Assembly (NCBI RefSeq): GCF_009002475.1
Contig: NZ_AP019860.1
Location: 1,550,001-1,614,000, forward strand
Direction of reading: 5' to 3'
Source: Candidatus Uabimicrobium amorphum
Lineage (GTDB): Bacteria > Planctomycetota > Uabimicrobiia > Uabimicrobiales > Uabimicrobiaceae
Length of the DNA: 64,000 bases
The notes beneath the pieces were generated by a model. The model saw only the letters and a list, made by a program, of their open reading frames with translations, ran no database searches and had not been told where the DNA came from. Shown here piece by piece: positions 34,009 through 43,643 of the stretch. Numbering within the stretch: the first letter of the stretch is position 1; the number at the start of each line of letters is the position of its first letter. Position numbers and translations under genes: made by a program.

Positions 34009-35202
34009 TTACTCCTGAGTATCTGCTCCTGTCACAACAGGGTTTGCACTATCAACAACAAGTCCTCGGATGCGCTGCGGATCATTGTTATCAATTTCTT
34101 GTGGCAAAATATTTGGTGGAAATAATTTACCAATCTCTGCGGTATTGGTAATCTTGCTATGCAGTAGTTTCTTTTCGTCGGAGTGTCCAATTAATGGAGC
34201 AAATAGCGTGTGGAAATTATTCGTTCCACGTCGACCAAGGTTACCGGTTATCAGAAATAGGAGTTTTTCAAGATAAGAGTTCAAAGTGCTATTTAGGCTT
34301 TGTTGTAGACCTAAATCAACGCGAATACAAGCTGTTTTTGCCTCACATAGTTTTTGTGCGACACTTACGACTTGTTCTAGTGGTACATGACTTTTTTCAG
34401 CATAGTCTTCAGGCGAGATATTTGCAAATACCTGTTGTAGTTTTTCAAAACCAGTGGTGCGTTCCTCAATAAACTTTTGATTATACCAGCCTTTTTGTAT
34501 GATTACCGCGATGATGGCACTTAGTAAATAGACATCGCGTCCGGGAAAAACGCGTACATGCATATCTGCTAGTTTTGCCGTTTCCGTTTCCTTGGGATCA
34601 ATCACGATCATCGTTTTTTGTGGATCTTTCGCTATCTCGCGCAACACACTTCTTGCACGTGGAATTCCGTGTGCTTGCCAAGGATTTGTTCCTATAAACA
34701 CTGCCACATCGGCATGTTCAACATCTTCAGTGATGTGTGAGTGCTGACGACCAAATAGTTTACCATTTACCCAGAAGTCACCCGTTTTTTCCTGCGCTAA
34801 TGCTGTGTACAAGTAACGAGTTTTCATCGCCGCACGTAAAGCACTTGAGTAAAGACCGCCAAGGTGATTCCCTTGTCCACCGCCGCCGTAAAAAGCAAGG
34901 GAATCTCCCCCATGGCTATCTCGAAGTTCGATTAATTTTGCGGCTATTTCGCGAAAAGCCGTTTCCCAAGAAATCGCTTCAAAACAACCATCCTCTTTGC
35001 GGCGTAAAGGTTGCTCTAGTAAGTCACTATTATTTTGATAATAATCGAGCCGTGCCGCTTTTTGGCATAAGTATCCTTGGGATAATGGATTTTTTTTGTC
35101 CCCGCGTATTTTTTGCAAGTGACGATCTTGAACTTGGACCTCCAAGCCACAATTGATGCTACAGAGAATACATGCTGTTTTGTTCCATTTTTCCTGTGTC
35201 AT
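34009..35202 (-). pseudogene. molybdopterin oxidoreductase, 3'-truncated at a repeat
   Basis: This encodes 397 residues from ATG 35202, which follows GGGAG. The N-terminus has the Fe4S4 ligands (CILCSINC and a later Cys in SQGYLCQKA), then RRKEDGCFEAISWETAF, FYGGGGQGNHLGG, VFIGTNPWQAHGIPRAR and IDPKETETAKLADMHV, all typical of bis-MGD enzymes such as formate dehydrogenase or nitrate reductase. Homologues run to about 700 residues or more. Here the frame ends at ANPVVTGADTQE, where the family would continue, and the stop codon lies inside the 33923-34013 repeat copy. The second half, including the C-terminal cofactor-binding domain, is not in the window. Confidence 0.82.
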
Positions 35203-35408
35203 GAATGAACTCCCAATAAAATGATTGAGAAAAGAAAACGAAATTGCTCTAGTAGATGATATCAGTGAACGTGGAGAAACACAAGATACTCTGACAAAAG
35301 GAAAGTAAAACACATAGAAAACAATTTTGTAGTACTGATAACGTGTACTGTCTTGATAAGATTATACTCTTACCAGTTACAGAGAAACTAAAATCTTAGG
35401 GGGCTTAT

Positions 35409-36191
35409 ATGTATAAAAATATGTATTTTTTACTGCTCATAGTTCTTATATTTGGCTGTGATAACTCTGAGCAAGACGTAGGCGAAGAAACACCAACACA
35501 AGAATTGACAGAAATTGAAATATTTCGCATTTTTCGCAGTGGCAATGAGGCAGATATTGCCAAAATAAAAAAAACTCTAATATCTCAGGGGGAAAACGGC
35601 TACCAACGTTTGAAAAATATGAGAAATATTGATGATCTTGAAACGAGTAAACACATAGAACAAACGATGCATAGTATTGCTTGGGACAAAGTACGCGAAG
35701 CACTGCATCAAGAACGAGACAATATGCAACAAAGCTCCAATGACACAGGTCCTCCCAAAGTGAAACAAATAGACGTTAACATCGCTAGCGAACTGTTTCC
35801 CAACTATGCTTTTTATCGCATAGAAAGATCATCAAAATACTATAAACCAGGACAAGAATGGCACGGAAGCGGCTACGCAGGAAAAAAATTCACCAACCAT
35901 ATCATTAAAATTCACACAGTTGGTAAACCTCTCGTAGACGGTTGGAGCAAAATTTTTCACATAGCAGGGCAAGAAGGACTGCCTTTAGATGATGAAACAA
36001 CAGTTCAATCGATATTTCGCATATTTGGCCATGTTTTTGGTAGTGGTATGAGTGTTAATAAACGACATATTTTCACAAAGACAACCAAAGGGTGGAAAAT
36101 ACATCCTAGAGAGGTAGATGTTTGGAGCACAAATTTTTATATAGAAATAAATCCGCTAAAGATTTATTCAAAAGTAGAAAAAGTAAAATAG
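35409..36191 (+). CDS. lipoprotein of unknown family
   Basis: This encodes 260 residues. The N-terminus is a lipoprotein signal: a hydrophobic run ending LIFGC, with the Cys at about residue 17. An Asp residue follows the Cys (CDNSEQ). Residues 30-115 are helical and charged (EIEIFRIFRSGNEADIAKIK), and residues 120-260 form a strand-rich domain with YRIERSSKYYKPGQEWHGSG and VNKRHIFTKTTKGWKIHP. GGGGG before ATG 35409 is the ribosome binding site. No family is recognised; it probably sits on the periplasmic face of a membrane. Confidence 0.65.
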   Translation: MYKNMYFLLLIVLIFGCDNSEQDVGEETPTQELTEIEIFRIFRSGNEADIAKIKKTLISQGENGYQRLKNMRNIDDLETSKHIEQTMHSIAWDKVREALHQERDNMQQSSNDTGPPKVKQIDVNIASELFPNYAFYRIERSSKYYKPGQEWHGSGYAGKKFTNHIIKIHTVGKPLVDGWSKIFHIAGQEGLPLDDETTVQSIFRIFGHVFGSGMSVNKRHIFTKTTKGWKIHPREVDVWSTNFYIEINPLKIYSKVEKVK

Positions 36192-36476
36192 CAACTTGAG
36201 ATATTAGAAAATTTTTGGAAAAGCAGTAAAGGCGCAACGAGTCTTTACCTCAGGTAAAAAAAGTATCAAAGTAAACAGAGGACATTAACTTTGCATACTT
36301 CACCCAAAACAATATTCCGGGCGAGATATTTAATTTTACTTCTTTGACTGTTGCAATTTCTGTAAGTGATATTGTTCTTTTTTCTCGTTTATTTTGAATA
36401 TTATTATTACTTGGATGTCTAAAGTAACCAACTAAATCACTAAAAATAAACTCACTGTAAATTTAAGGATGCTCTT

Positions 36477-37655
36477 ATGCCAAAAGGATTATTTTTTATT
36501 ATTGGTATCACATTAAACGTCATTATTGCTCACGACGCTTTTCAAAACTTCACCTTTGAACAAGCTTGTTCAGAAGCCGAAAAGAATAAAAAATTGGTGA
36601 TGATTGATTTTTATACTACTTGGTGTGGACCGTGCAAGAGATTGGATCGCACAACGTGGAAAGATGCCCAAGTAAAAAAGTGGCTAAATGACAATACTAT
36701 CGCTTTAAAAATAGATGCTGAAAAAGAACGTGCACTATCAAAAAAACTTAAGATCAAAGCATACCCTACGATGATATTTATCAATAGCAAAGGACAGGAG
36801 CAAGGACGCATTGTCGGTTACCGCAATGCATCGGGTTTTATTGCAGACGCACAGGAAATTCTGAAGGGCAAAGATCCCATTGCGATTGCCAAGGAAAAGT
36901 TAGAAAAAAAAGGCAAAGATGATCCAAGTAATGTTATGCGTTATGCAAGAGTCCTAATACAAAATGAGAAATATGAAGAGGCCTTGGAAAAACTCCTGTG
37001 GTGTTTTGATCACGGTTTAGAAAAAAAATCCAGTTTTGTGGGCGTGCGAAGTTCTTTTCTCCTGTCAGAGATAAGTCATCTAGGCAAAGAATACCCTCAA
37101 GCGATCACGGCCCTAAGCAAACGTTATGAAGAACGCAAACAAAAGATGAACAATGAAACAGCCCGCAAAATGGATATAAGTGATTTTGTAACTCTTGGTG
37201 AAGTATTAAAAAAAGACTCAGAAGTGATGGCAATGTATGATCAGCTATCCGATAAACAAAGTGTAAATAGATCCTTGCTTGGAAGACAATTGTTTGCTCA
37301 GTTACTGGCGTTAAAGCGCTACAAAGATATCATTCATGATAACCCCGATCTTCTACAACAAATGGATAAAGAAATAGCGAGCTATCAAAAAATGCAAAAA
37401 AGCCCTAGCATGGTAAAATATCCGTCGCTGCTTACTAAACTACGCAAAATGGCGGTGAAAAACGGAGCAAAGTACTACGAAGTACTTTTAGGTATCAATC
37501 GCACCCAAGATGCGCAAAAAATGCAAGACAAAATTATCGCTTTTGATGCCACAGAGCCCACGTATCACTTGCTAATACAGCATGCGCAAAGCGCCAATGT
37601 GCAAAACGCTGTTAACTCTTTGCAAGAGCTATTGCGTACAAAATTTTCCAAATAA
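36477..37655 (+). CDS. exported thioredoxin-fold protein with helical C-terminal region
   Basis: This encodes 392 residues. A signal peptide (MPKGLFFIIGITLNVIIA) precedes a thioredoxin domain at about residues 22-135: FYTTWCGPCKRLDRTTW carries the redox CGPC, AYPTMIFINSKGQE the cis-Pro loop, and GYRNASGF follows. The order matches periplasmic thioredoxin-like proteins that reduce or isomerise disulfides. Residues about 150-390 are helical, with one TPR-like unit (ARVLIQNEKYEEALEKLLWC). The 285 bases upstream hold nothing I can identify. Confidence 0.8.
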   Translation: MPKGLFFIIGITLNVIIAHDAFQNFTFEQACSEAEKNKKLVMIDFYTTWCGPCKRLDRTTWKDAQVKKWLNDNTIALKIDAEKERALSKKLKIKAYPTMIFINSKGQEQGRIVGYRNASGFIADAQEILKGKDPIAIAKEKLEKKGKDDPSNVMRYARVLIQNEKYEEALEKLLWCFDHGLEKKSSFVGVRSSFLLSEISHLGKEYPQAITALSKRYEERKQKMNNETARKMDISDFVTLGEVLKKDSEVMAMYDQLSDKQSVNRSLLGRQLFAQLLALKRYKDIIHDNPDLLQQMDKEIASYQKMQKSPSMVKYPSLLTKLRKMAVKNGAKYYEVLLGINRTQDAQKMQDKIIAFDATEPTYHLLIQHAQSANVQNAVNSLQELLRTKFSK

Positions 37656-37714
37656 AAGAATAAACACAAAGCAATCTGTTATTTTTTTTCACGAAGCGCA
37701 TAAAAAATAGCGAT

Positions 37715-38401
37715 TCACTTTATTAGCTCGGTCAATAAGCGAATTGTTTTTCCTTGGAAGGATTGTTTTCCTTCGCGATCTATTAATACACAGTCTATTC
37801 CAGTTTTGTTTGCACCTTTGATGTCTTCCTCTATGGAATTGCCAACAAAAAGGCATTCTTTTTTGCAAAAAGGTAGCTTTTGCAAAACGTACTCAAATGC
37901 TTTTGCATCTGGTTTAGCGTAAACGATATCTTCACTTACAAAAACTTTTTTTTCTGGAATTACTTTTAGGTGTTTTACTTTTCGCTTTTGTCCGTCGGAC
38001 GGGCCATTCGTTAAAATAACATAGTCAATACTGCGCTTTTGTAAGTATGCAAGGTAAATAACCGCATCTTCAAACATTTCTACTTTTGTATTGGCATAAT
38101 CTTGATAGTTTATATTTGCGGTCTCTGCATACTTTAAAACTTTATCACAACTTAGACCTTGTGGGCACAAAGACAAAACCGGAAAAAAGAAGCGATTTAC
38201 TCTATATTTTTCTCTATCAATTTTTTTTGATGTGAATAATTTAAAAAGTTTTGGCTCTAACTCTAAATACAAATCTCTAAGACAATTTTGGTCAATACCA
38301 AGTTCTATAAAACTTGATAGTGCCTTGTCTAAAGCTTTTCTTTTTGCGGAAGAATAGTCACAAAGAGTGTCATCTAAATCGAAGATTATACATTTGTACA
38401 T
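37715..38401 (-). CDS. HAD-family phosphatase (YjjG/5'-nucleotidase-like)
   Basis: This encodes 228 residues. All HAD motifs are present: FDLDDTLCDY (nucleophile Asp8), VILTNGP (motif II), the Lys in VYAKPDAKAFE (motif III) and FVGNSIEEDIKGANKTG (motif IV). The helical cap between motifs I and II makes it subclass IA. Such enzymes dephosphorylate nucleotides or small sugar phosphates; the substrate cannot be read. GAGGAC lies before the start. It converges with the thioredoxin-like gene. Confidence 0.85.
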   Translation of the reverse strand: MYKCIIFDLDDTLCDYSSAKRKALDKALSSFIELGIDQNCLRDLYLELEPKLFKLFTSKKIDREKYRVNRFFFPVLSLCPQGLSCDKVLKYAETANINYQDYANTKVEMFEDAVIYLAYLQKRSIDYVILTNGPSDGQKRKVKHLKVIPEKKVFVSEDIVYAKPDAKAFEYVLQKLPFCKKECLFVGNSIEEDIKGANKTGIDCVLIDREGKQSFQGKTIRLLTELIK

Positions 38402-38458
38402 AGTTACTTTTTGTCCTCATACGGTAATGAGCAAAATTTTAACATTTTAAGCGAGAAG

Positions 38459-38483
38459 TCCCCCATCCTCCATAGGTGGGGGA
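38459..38483 (+). other. left-end hairpin of the IS605-type element
   Basis: TCCCCCA pairs with TGGGGGA, and after one bulged T the inner CCT/AGG continues the stem around the loop CCAT. A subterminal imperfect hairpin like this is what TnpA recognises at each end of IS200/IS605 elements. Confidence 0.6.
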
Positions 38484-38645
38484 TGAATCGCTAGCTACCT
38501 AATACAGTGATAGAAAATTTTATAAAATTTTGTTATCGCTGTACATCATATTTTCGTAACTGAGAATAAAATCCGTAATTTTTCCGTATCTTTTTAGGAA
38601 AAATGCTTGAAAGCAAATTCAAGGAATGATAAAATTTCTTTCACT

Positions 38646-39092
38646 ATGAAAGAAAAATATAACAAATTAGTAACGACTTTAGATACAAATAATCATTCAG
38701 TATTCAATCTGAATTACCACTTGGTATTGGTGGTGAAATGCCGTAGAAAAGTATTGAACAAACAAATGGTAAGCCGTATAAGAGAAATAGGTGAGTACAT
38801 AGGAAACAGATATCATATAAATTTCTTGGAAGTAAATCACGAGAAAGATCATATGCACATTCTATTCAAAGCCCATCCAAAGAGCGCTTTATCAAAGTAT
38901 ATCGGTGCTTTCAAAAGTGCATCTTCGAGACTTATCAAAAAAGAGTATCCTCATGTAAAAGAAAAATTATGGAAAGAGTGCTTCTGGTCACAAAGTTATT
39001 GTTTGATCAGTACCGGAGGAGCACCGCTTGAAGTCATTAAAAGTTATATTCAAACACAGGGAGAGAAAAAAAGAAAGGCAAACGGTCAGTGA
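38646..39092 (+). CDS. tnpA: IS200/IS605 transposase TnpA (Y1 HUH single-strand transposase)
   Basis: This encodes 148 residues from ATG 38646; the upstream TTG start is less likely. It has FNLNYHLVLVVKCRRKVL at the start, the HUH motif DHMHILF, GAFKSASSRLIKKEYP, FWSQSYCLIS, and the catalytic Tyr in VIKSYIQTQ. TnpA cuts and rejoins single-stranded element DNA at replication forks. It ends in the tnpB start (overlap GTGA). Length is close to the family norm of about 130-155. Confidence 0.9.
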   Translation: MKEKYNKLVTTLDTNNHSVFNLNYHLVLVVKCRRKVLNKQMVSRIREIGEYIGNRYHINFLEVNHEKDHMHILFKAHPKSALSKYIGAFKSASSRLIKKEYPHVKEKLWKECFWSQSYCLISTGGAPLEVIKSYIQTQGEKKRKANGQ

Positions 39093-40306
39093 TAAAAGTA
39101 AAGAAGACACCTTTTCAAACGAACAAAGAAAGTCTCTCTCGTCTTTTCAATTGCAATCGAATAAGTGCCCAGGTATACAATGACTGCTTGAAAATATCAA
39201 AAGCCTATAGCAAAGATAATGGCAAGTGGATCAATAAAACACATTTGCAACAGGCAACAAAACGCAAATATCCTCTTCACTCTCAGTCGATTCAAGCTGT
39301 GTGCCATAAGTATCTTGATGCCAGAAATGCTGCACGCGAAGCACGCAAAAAAGGCTATAAAAACCGCTATCCTTACAAACAGAAAAAGTATTTTCCAACA
39401 AAATGGGCTAAAGATGGATTTTATATTGACTATGACAAAGGAAAAATTACTTTCTCTATGGGAATCAAAGATGGTAAAAGGCAAAAACCGCTTTCTGTTA
39501 AAGTCGATAAACTTCCAAGTGGTAAGATCAAAGAAATAGAACTGGTGTACAGTGGTAAATTACATTTAGCAATTACCTATGAAGATGGGTATCATCCCAA
39601 AGAAAATAATAGTAAAACTATTGCTGCAATTGATATGGGAGAGATTCACTCAATTGCAAGTGTTACTGAAAATGGAGAGTCTCTAATTATCACCGCACGA
39701 CAATTGCGCTCCATCAAACGTTTGAGAAACAAAAAGCATAGTCAAATAAGAAAGAAACTCTCTCGTACTAAAAAAGGCTCTAGGCGCCACCGAAAGCTGA
39801 GACGAGCCATGCACTCAATCACTAATAAAACTGACCGACAACAACAAGATATTCTCCATAAAACCAGCCACAACTTTCTCAAGTGGGCCAAAGAAAATGA
39901 GGTCAAAACGGTTGTTGTTGGTGATGTTGAGGGAGTACAACGCAACACTTCTGCTCGTAAAAAAACAAATCCCAATAAAAAAAGACGTCGACGTCAAGTC
40001 AGTCAAAAACTCAGCCAATGGTCTTTTGGTATTCTCCTCACTTACCTTGCATACAAACTAGCTGCTAACTCTATTGAGTTGGTTTGCCGAAGCGAAGCAT
40101 ACACTTCTCAGACATGTCCTGTCTGTCACCGGAAAAAGAAACCTTCTGGTAGAGTATATCGTTGTCACTGTGGTTATCGCGAGCATCGTGATATTCATGG
40201 TGCTAAAAATATACTATCGCTTCACAAATATGGCTCTATCCAAAATTTGGAGATAGATGTCAAACAAATAACGTATCTACGGCCTGCCGCTTGCGGCAAA
40301 AAGTAG
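39089..40306 (+). CDS. tnpB: TnpB RNA-guided nuclease of an IS605-type element
   Basis: This encodes 405 residues from GTG 39089. The RuvC catalytic triad is complete: D182 in IDMGE, E281 in GDVEG and D368 in HRDIHGAKN. A zinc ribbon (CPVC, then CHCG) lies just before the last Asp. The N-terminal helical region and the Arg-rich segment KKRRRRQVSQ are typical. TnpB uses an omega RNA made from the element's right end to cut DNA at the site the element left, which helps retain it. Key residues show no damage. Confidence 0.92.
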   Translation: MIKVKKTPFQTNKESLSRLFNCNRISAQVYNDCLKISKAYSKDNGKWINKTHLQQATKRKYPLHSQSIQAVCHKYLDARNAAREARKKGYKNRYPYKQKKYFPTKWAKDGFYIDYDKGKITFSMGIKDGKRQKPLSVKVDKLPSGKIKEIELVYSGKLHLAITYEDGYHPKENNSKTIAAIDMGEIHSIASVTENGESLIITARQLRSIKRLRNKKHSQIRKKLSRTKKGSRRHRKLRRAMHSITNKTDRQQQDILHKTSHNFLKWAKENEVKTVVVGDVEGVQRNTSARKKTNPNKKRRRRQVSQKLSQWSFGILLTYLAYKLAANSIELVCRSEAYTSQTCPVCHRKKKPSGRVYRCHCGYREHRDIHGAKNILSLHKYGSIQNLEIDVKQITYLRPAACGKK

Positions 40307-40500
40307 TAGAAAGCTCTGTTCCGAGCCTGTAGGAGAGTCCGGTAAACATCCCTGATTCATTTGTACTACAGTTGTCAGGAGTACTGATGGAATGATGCGC
40401 ATCCTTCGTGGATGAGGTTGTTCTTGTGGATGACCGTCTGTGATTACTTGATGTATACTCCTTGAAATCTCTTGCTTTTGGAAGCCGGGGAGGGTTCACT
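40280..40500 (+). ncRNA. probable omega RNA / right end of the IS605-type element
   Basis: Known omega RNAs overlap the 3' end of tnpB and run to the right end of the element. Here that stretch holds hairpins TGCCGC-TT-GCGGCA (40285-40298) and CATCC-TTCGT-GGATG (40400-40414), and ends near GGAAGCCGGGGAGGGTTCAC (40480-40499). If so, the guide would start at about 40500 with TCGATAAAAATT. Boundaries are inferred by analogy only. Confidence 0.45.
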
Positions 40501-40555
40501 CGATAAAAATTACAACTATCGGTAAAAAACCAAACATTTAATTCAAAAGGAAAAA

Positions 40556-40690
40556 ATGGAACCCAGCAAAACGGCGAAAATAAATATGATGACATTTTCT
40601 AATAAAAAGAAAAGTATCGCTTGTTGTGTAGTAAGTTCGCACAAGGCCGGTATGAACCAATCGAAAAAATTTTGCATTTCTTTTCCTTAA
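40556..40690 (+). CDS. possible 44-residue peptide
   Basis: ATG 40556 follows AAAAGG with a five-base gap, and the frame runs 44 codons to TAA. The product (begins MEPSKTAKINMMTFSNKKKS) is basic with a CC pair and matches nothing I know. It lies in the 316-base gap between the IS605-type element and the ABC transporter gene, the rest of which holds no visible feature. It could equally be a chance frame in an AT-rich spacer. Confidence 0.25.
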   Translation: MEPSKTAKINMMTFSNKKKSIACCVVSSHKAGMNQSKKFCISFP

Positions 40691-40815
40691 TGAAGAATAG
40701 AGACCAAATAAAAGAATACAATTTTTTTGGCAAAAATGATAGGTTATATTCTTATGTAAACAGATGCCACTTGACCATATTACCCTTTGGGATTTGAATA
40801 GAAAATACAAAATCC

Positions 40816-42573
40816 ATGAATCCACAATCCAAAAATACCAAAAGCACAATGAGAGACATTCCTAAAATTCTCAACCTTGCCAAACCAGAAACAAAAACAT
40901 TACTTTTGGGAACCTTCTTTTTGTTTATAGGTAGCGGTCTAACTCTCATTTATCCTCAAGTCATTCGCGTCATTGTCGACGAAGCGCTAAAATCGAAGAA
41001 TGCTCAATACATTGATGCTGCGGCATTGTTCATTTTAATTGTTTTTGTCATTGCATCGCTGTTTTCATCATGCCGTTATTATCTTTTTACCACAGCAGGT
41101 GAGCGTATTGTCAAGCGTCTACGACAGGATTTATACCGTGCTGTCATTCTCCAAGATATTGCGTTCTTCGACTCCAGTAGAACAGGTGAACTTATGAGTC
41201 GTTTATCTTCGGACACCACCATCCTGCAAAATACCGTGAGTGTGAATATTTCGCAAATGCTACGTGGTATTGTCGCAAGTTTGGGAGGAATTGCTTTTCT
41301 TGTGTATACTTCTCCGATTCTTTCATTGACCGTAATTGCACTAATTCCACCTATTGCCGTTAGTATTTCGATATTCGGGCGCAAAATCCGAGATCTCTCT
41401 AAACAGAGCCAGGATGCCTTAGCTCAAGCAGCAGTGGTTGCCGAAGAAACCATCTCTGGAATTCGCACCGTGCGTGCATTTGCCCAAGAGAAGAACGAAG
41501 TCCAGCGCTACCAGAAATCTTTGGACGGATACTTTTCCTTCACACAACGCCGTATCTACCAAATAGCCTTATTTTCAAATTTAGCTTCTTTAATAGGATA
41601 TATTGGGGTCACTGTTGTTATTTGGTATGGCGGGCGCCAAGTCGTCTCCGGAAATATGTCTATCGGTGACTTAACTTCTTTTTTACTGTACATGATCACC
41701 GTAACTTTTGCAGTGGCTTCTCTGGCGAGTTTGTGGACTGATTTCATGAACGCTTCGGGAGCGGCAGCGCGTGTTTTTGAACTTATCGATCGCCAACCAC
41801 AAGTGATCACACATGATCCCAAAAAACTTGAATCTTGGTGTGCTCGGGTCAAATTTCAAGACGTAGGTTTCGTCTATCCTTCGCGCCCAGACATCCAAGT
41901 ATTGTGCGATGTAAACTTTGAAATGGAGCCAGGAGAAATGGTTGCCCTGGTGGGACCTTCTGGCGGAGGTAAAAGTACCATCGCGCATTTGATTCAACGC
42001 TTTTATGATCCTATCCAAGGAACGATTTACGTGAGTGACTGCGACATTCGACATCTCGATGGCGACTATTTACGAAAAAATATTGGAGTGGTGGCCCAAG
42101 ACCCTATTTTACTATCGACAACCATCGCCGAAAATGTGTGCTATGGAAAAAGTGATTCAAGTGAACAAGAAATATTAGACGCAATACAAGCGGCAAATGC
42201 ACGCGAATTCGTAGATAAATTTCCGGAAGGAATTCACACAATCGTCGGAGAAAAAGGCATTCAACTATCAGGCGGACAAAAGCAAAGAATTGCCATTGCG
42301 CGCGCTATTTTGAAAGATCCTTCACTACTGATTCTTGACGAAGCCACCAGCGCTTTGGACACAGAAAGTGAGCATCTAGTCCAAGAAGCTTTAGAACGGC
42401 TCATGCAAAATCGTACAACTTTAGTCATCGCCCATCGTTTATCGACAGTACGACACGCTGATCGCGTTATCGTAATAGATTCGGGAAAAATCGTACAACA
42501 AGGAAAGCATGAAGAGTTGATGGAACAGCACGGCTTGTACAGTCGCCTAGTCGCCAGACAATTTGTGAAATAA
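40816..42573 (+). CDS. ABC exporter half-transporter (MsbA/BmrA type)
   Basis: This encodes 585 residues with the fused layout of a homodimeric exporter. Six transmembrane helices span residues about 30-320, with the ARDFNR-like coupling region FFDSSRTGELMSRLSSDTTIL. The nucleotide-binding domain follows with Walker A GPSGGGKST near 380, a Q-loop (VVAQDP), signature LSGGQKQRIAIARAI, Walker B LLILDEATSALD and the switch His in VIAHRLSTV. It exports lipids, drugs or peptides; the substrate cannot be told. The ATG at 40816 has no clear ribosome binding site. Confidence 0.9.
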   Translation: MNPQSKNTKSTMRDIPKILNLAKPETKTLLLGTFFLFIGSGLTLIYPQVIRVIVDEALKSKNAQYIDAAALFILIVFVIASLFSSCRYYLFTTAGERIVKRLRQDLYRAVILQDIAFFDSSRTGELMSRLSSDTTILQNTVSVNISQMLRGIVASLGGIAFLVYTSPILSLTVIALIPPIAVSISIFGRKIRDLSKQSQDALAQAAVVAEETISGIRTVRAFAQEKNEVQRYQKSLDGYFSFTQRRIYQIALFSNLASLIGYIGVTVVIWYGGRQVVSGNMSIGDLTSFLLYMITVTFAVASLASLWTDFMNASGAAARVFELIDRQPQVITHDPKKLESWCARVKFQDVGFVYPSRPDIQVLCDVNFEMEPGEMVALVGPSGGGKSTIAHLIQRFYDPIQGTIYVSDCDIRHLDGDYLRKNIGVVAQDPILLSTTIAENVCYGKSDSSEQEILDAIQAANAREFVDKFPEGIHTIVGEKGIQLSGGQKQRIAIARAILKDPSLLILDEATSALDTESEHLVQEALERLMQNRTTLVIAHRLSTVRHADRVIVIDSGKIVQQGKHEELMEQHGLYSRLVARQFVK

Positions 42574-42683
42574 AATTTTTCGATAGACACTAGCTTTAAA
42601 TTTAGTTTACGTTGTTGCACTCTCATATTTATTGTAATTTGACAATTAGAAAATGAAACTGTTGAGGTCACTTACTTTAATCA

Positions 42684-43517
42684 TTATGAATTTTGCAAAA
42701 ATTCGTAGATGAGTTCTCCTATTTTTTGAGGCTGATCTTCTTGTAAAAAATGCCCACAACCAGGAATAGAAGTCAACTGTGCTTGCGGTAGGTCTTTTTG
42801 CACACGCTGCATGGTTTTGGCAATACCTGGTAAGATACGATCATTTTCGCCGTAAATCAAACGCACAGGAACGTCAAAATTGGCCAATTTTCGTTGTATT
42901 TCACCAACACCATGTAAATCATGAATCGTTTTTAACAACGCTTTTCCTGCCTTTTTATCACGGAAAGGTTCGCAATAGTTTTTGAGGACTTCTGGGGTTA
43001 AATTTTTCTTATTTTCCACGCCAAAACGCATCGCTTTAGCAATCCCCTTCGGACTAGCCATCCATGAATTCAAAAGTGGCACACGCGTTGCCATTACAAA
43101 TAGCGCAACCGCCCAAGAAAACGATGTATATACAAGGGTATTGAGTAGGATCAGTCTTTTAATACGTTGAGGGTTACGTACCGCCCATTTCAAACCTACA
43201 GGTCCGCCCAGATCATGTACCGCTAGACTCACTTGTGAAATGTTTAATTGATCGAGAAACTTTTCAAGAACGCTTTCGTAATACTTCAAGCTGTAGGTTT
43301 GATTGAGAGGCTTATCTGATAAACCAAATGCTGGTAAGTCAATCGCAATCACATCATAATTTTTCGCGATGGGAAGCATGACATTGCGCCACAGATAAGC
43401 GCAAGTCGGCCAACCATGGATTAGTAAAACACACTCACCACTTCCTGCAGAAAGGTAGTGAACTTTTACACCATCAATATCGATAAAATTGCTTGATATA
43501 CTTTCAGGAACTGACAT
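42684..43517 (-). CDS. haloalkane dehalogenase/epoxide hydrolase-like alpha/beta hydrolase
   Basis: This encodes 277 residues from ATG 43517, chosen because AGGAGAGG lies just upstream. Motifs: HGWPTCAYLWRN, DLPAFGLSDKP, and the nucleophile elbow VHDLGGPVGL, in which Asp replaces the usual Ser. That, together with HGxP, marks the haloalkane dehalogenase and epoxide hydrolase branch. LIYGENDRILP gives the acid and GCGHFLQEDQP the His. The enzyme probably opens epoxides or removes halide through an ester intermediate; the actual substrate is unknown. Confidence 0.83.
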   Translation of the reverse strand: MSVPESISSNFIDIDGVKVHYLSAGSGECVLLIHGWPTCAYLWRNVMLPIAKNYDVIAIDLPAFGLSDKPLNQTYSLKYYESVLEKFLDQLNISQVSLAVHDLGGPVGLKWAVRNPQRIKRLILLNTLVYTSFSWAVALFVMATRVPLLNSWMASPKGIAKAMRFGVENKKNLTPEVLKNYCEPFRDKKAGKALLKTIHDLHGVGEIQRKLANFDVPVRLIYGENDRILPGIAKTMQRVQKDLPQAQLTSIPGCGHFLQEDQPQKIGELIYEFLQNS

Positions 43518-43643
43518 AGCCTCTCCTATATTTATATTTACTTTGATAGACTGAGATTTCAATGTGACAATTATAGTAAAAAATAGTTACTTGTACATAG
43601 TAAGATTATTTTGGTATAGGTATGAAATACCCAACGAATACTC

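Larger units (their letters stand above)
38440..40500 (+). mobile_element. IS605-type insertion sequence (tnpA + tnpB)
   Basis: The element consists of a left-end hairpin (38459-38483), tnpA, tnpB overlapping it by four bases, and a structured right end running to about GGGTTCAC at 40492-40499. The exact tips are my estimate, because IS200/IS605 elements have no terminal inverted repeats and make no target duplication. Both genes appear intact, so the copy could be active. Confidence 0.75.

Noticed and set aside
36192..36476. Small gene or RNA before the thioredoxin-like gene
   Set aside because: I found no frame with a ribosome binding site and no clear structure in these 285 bases.
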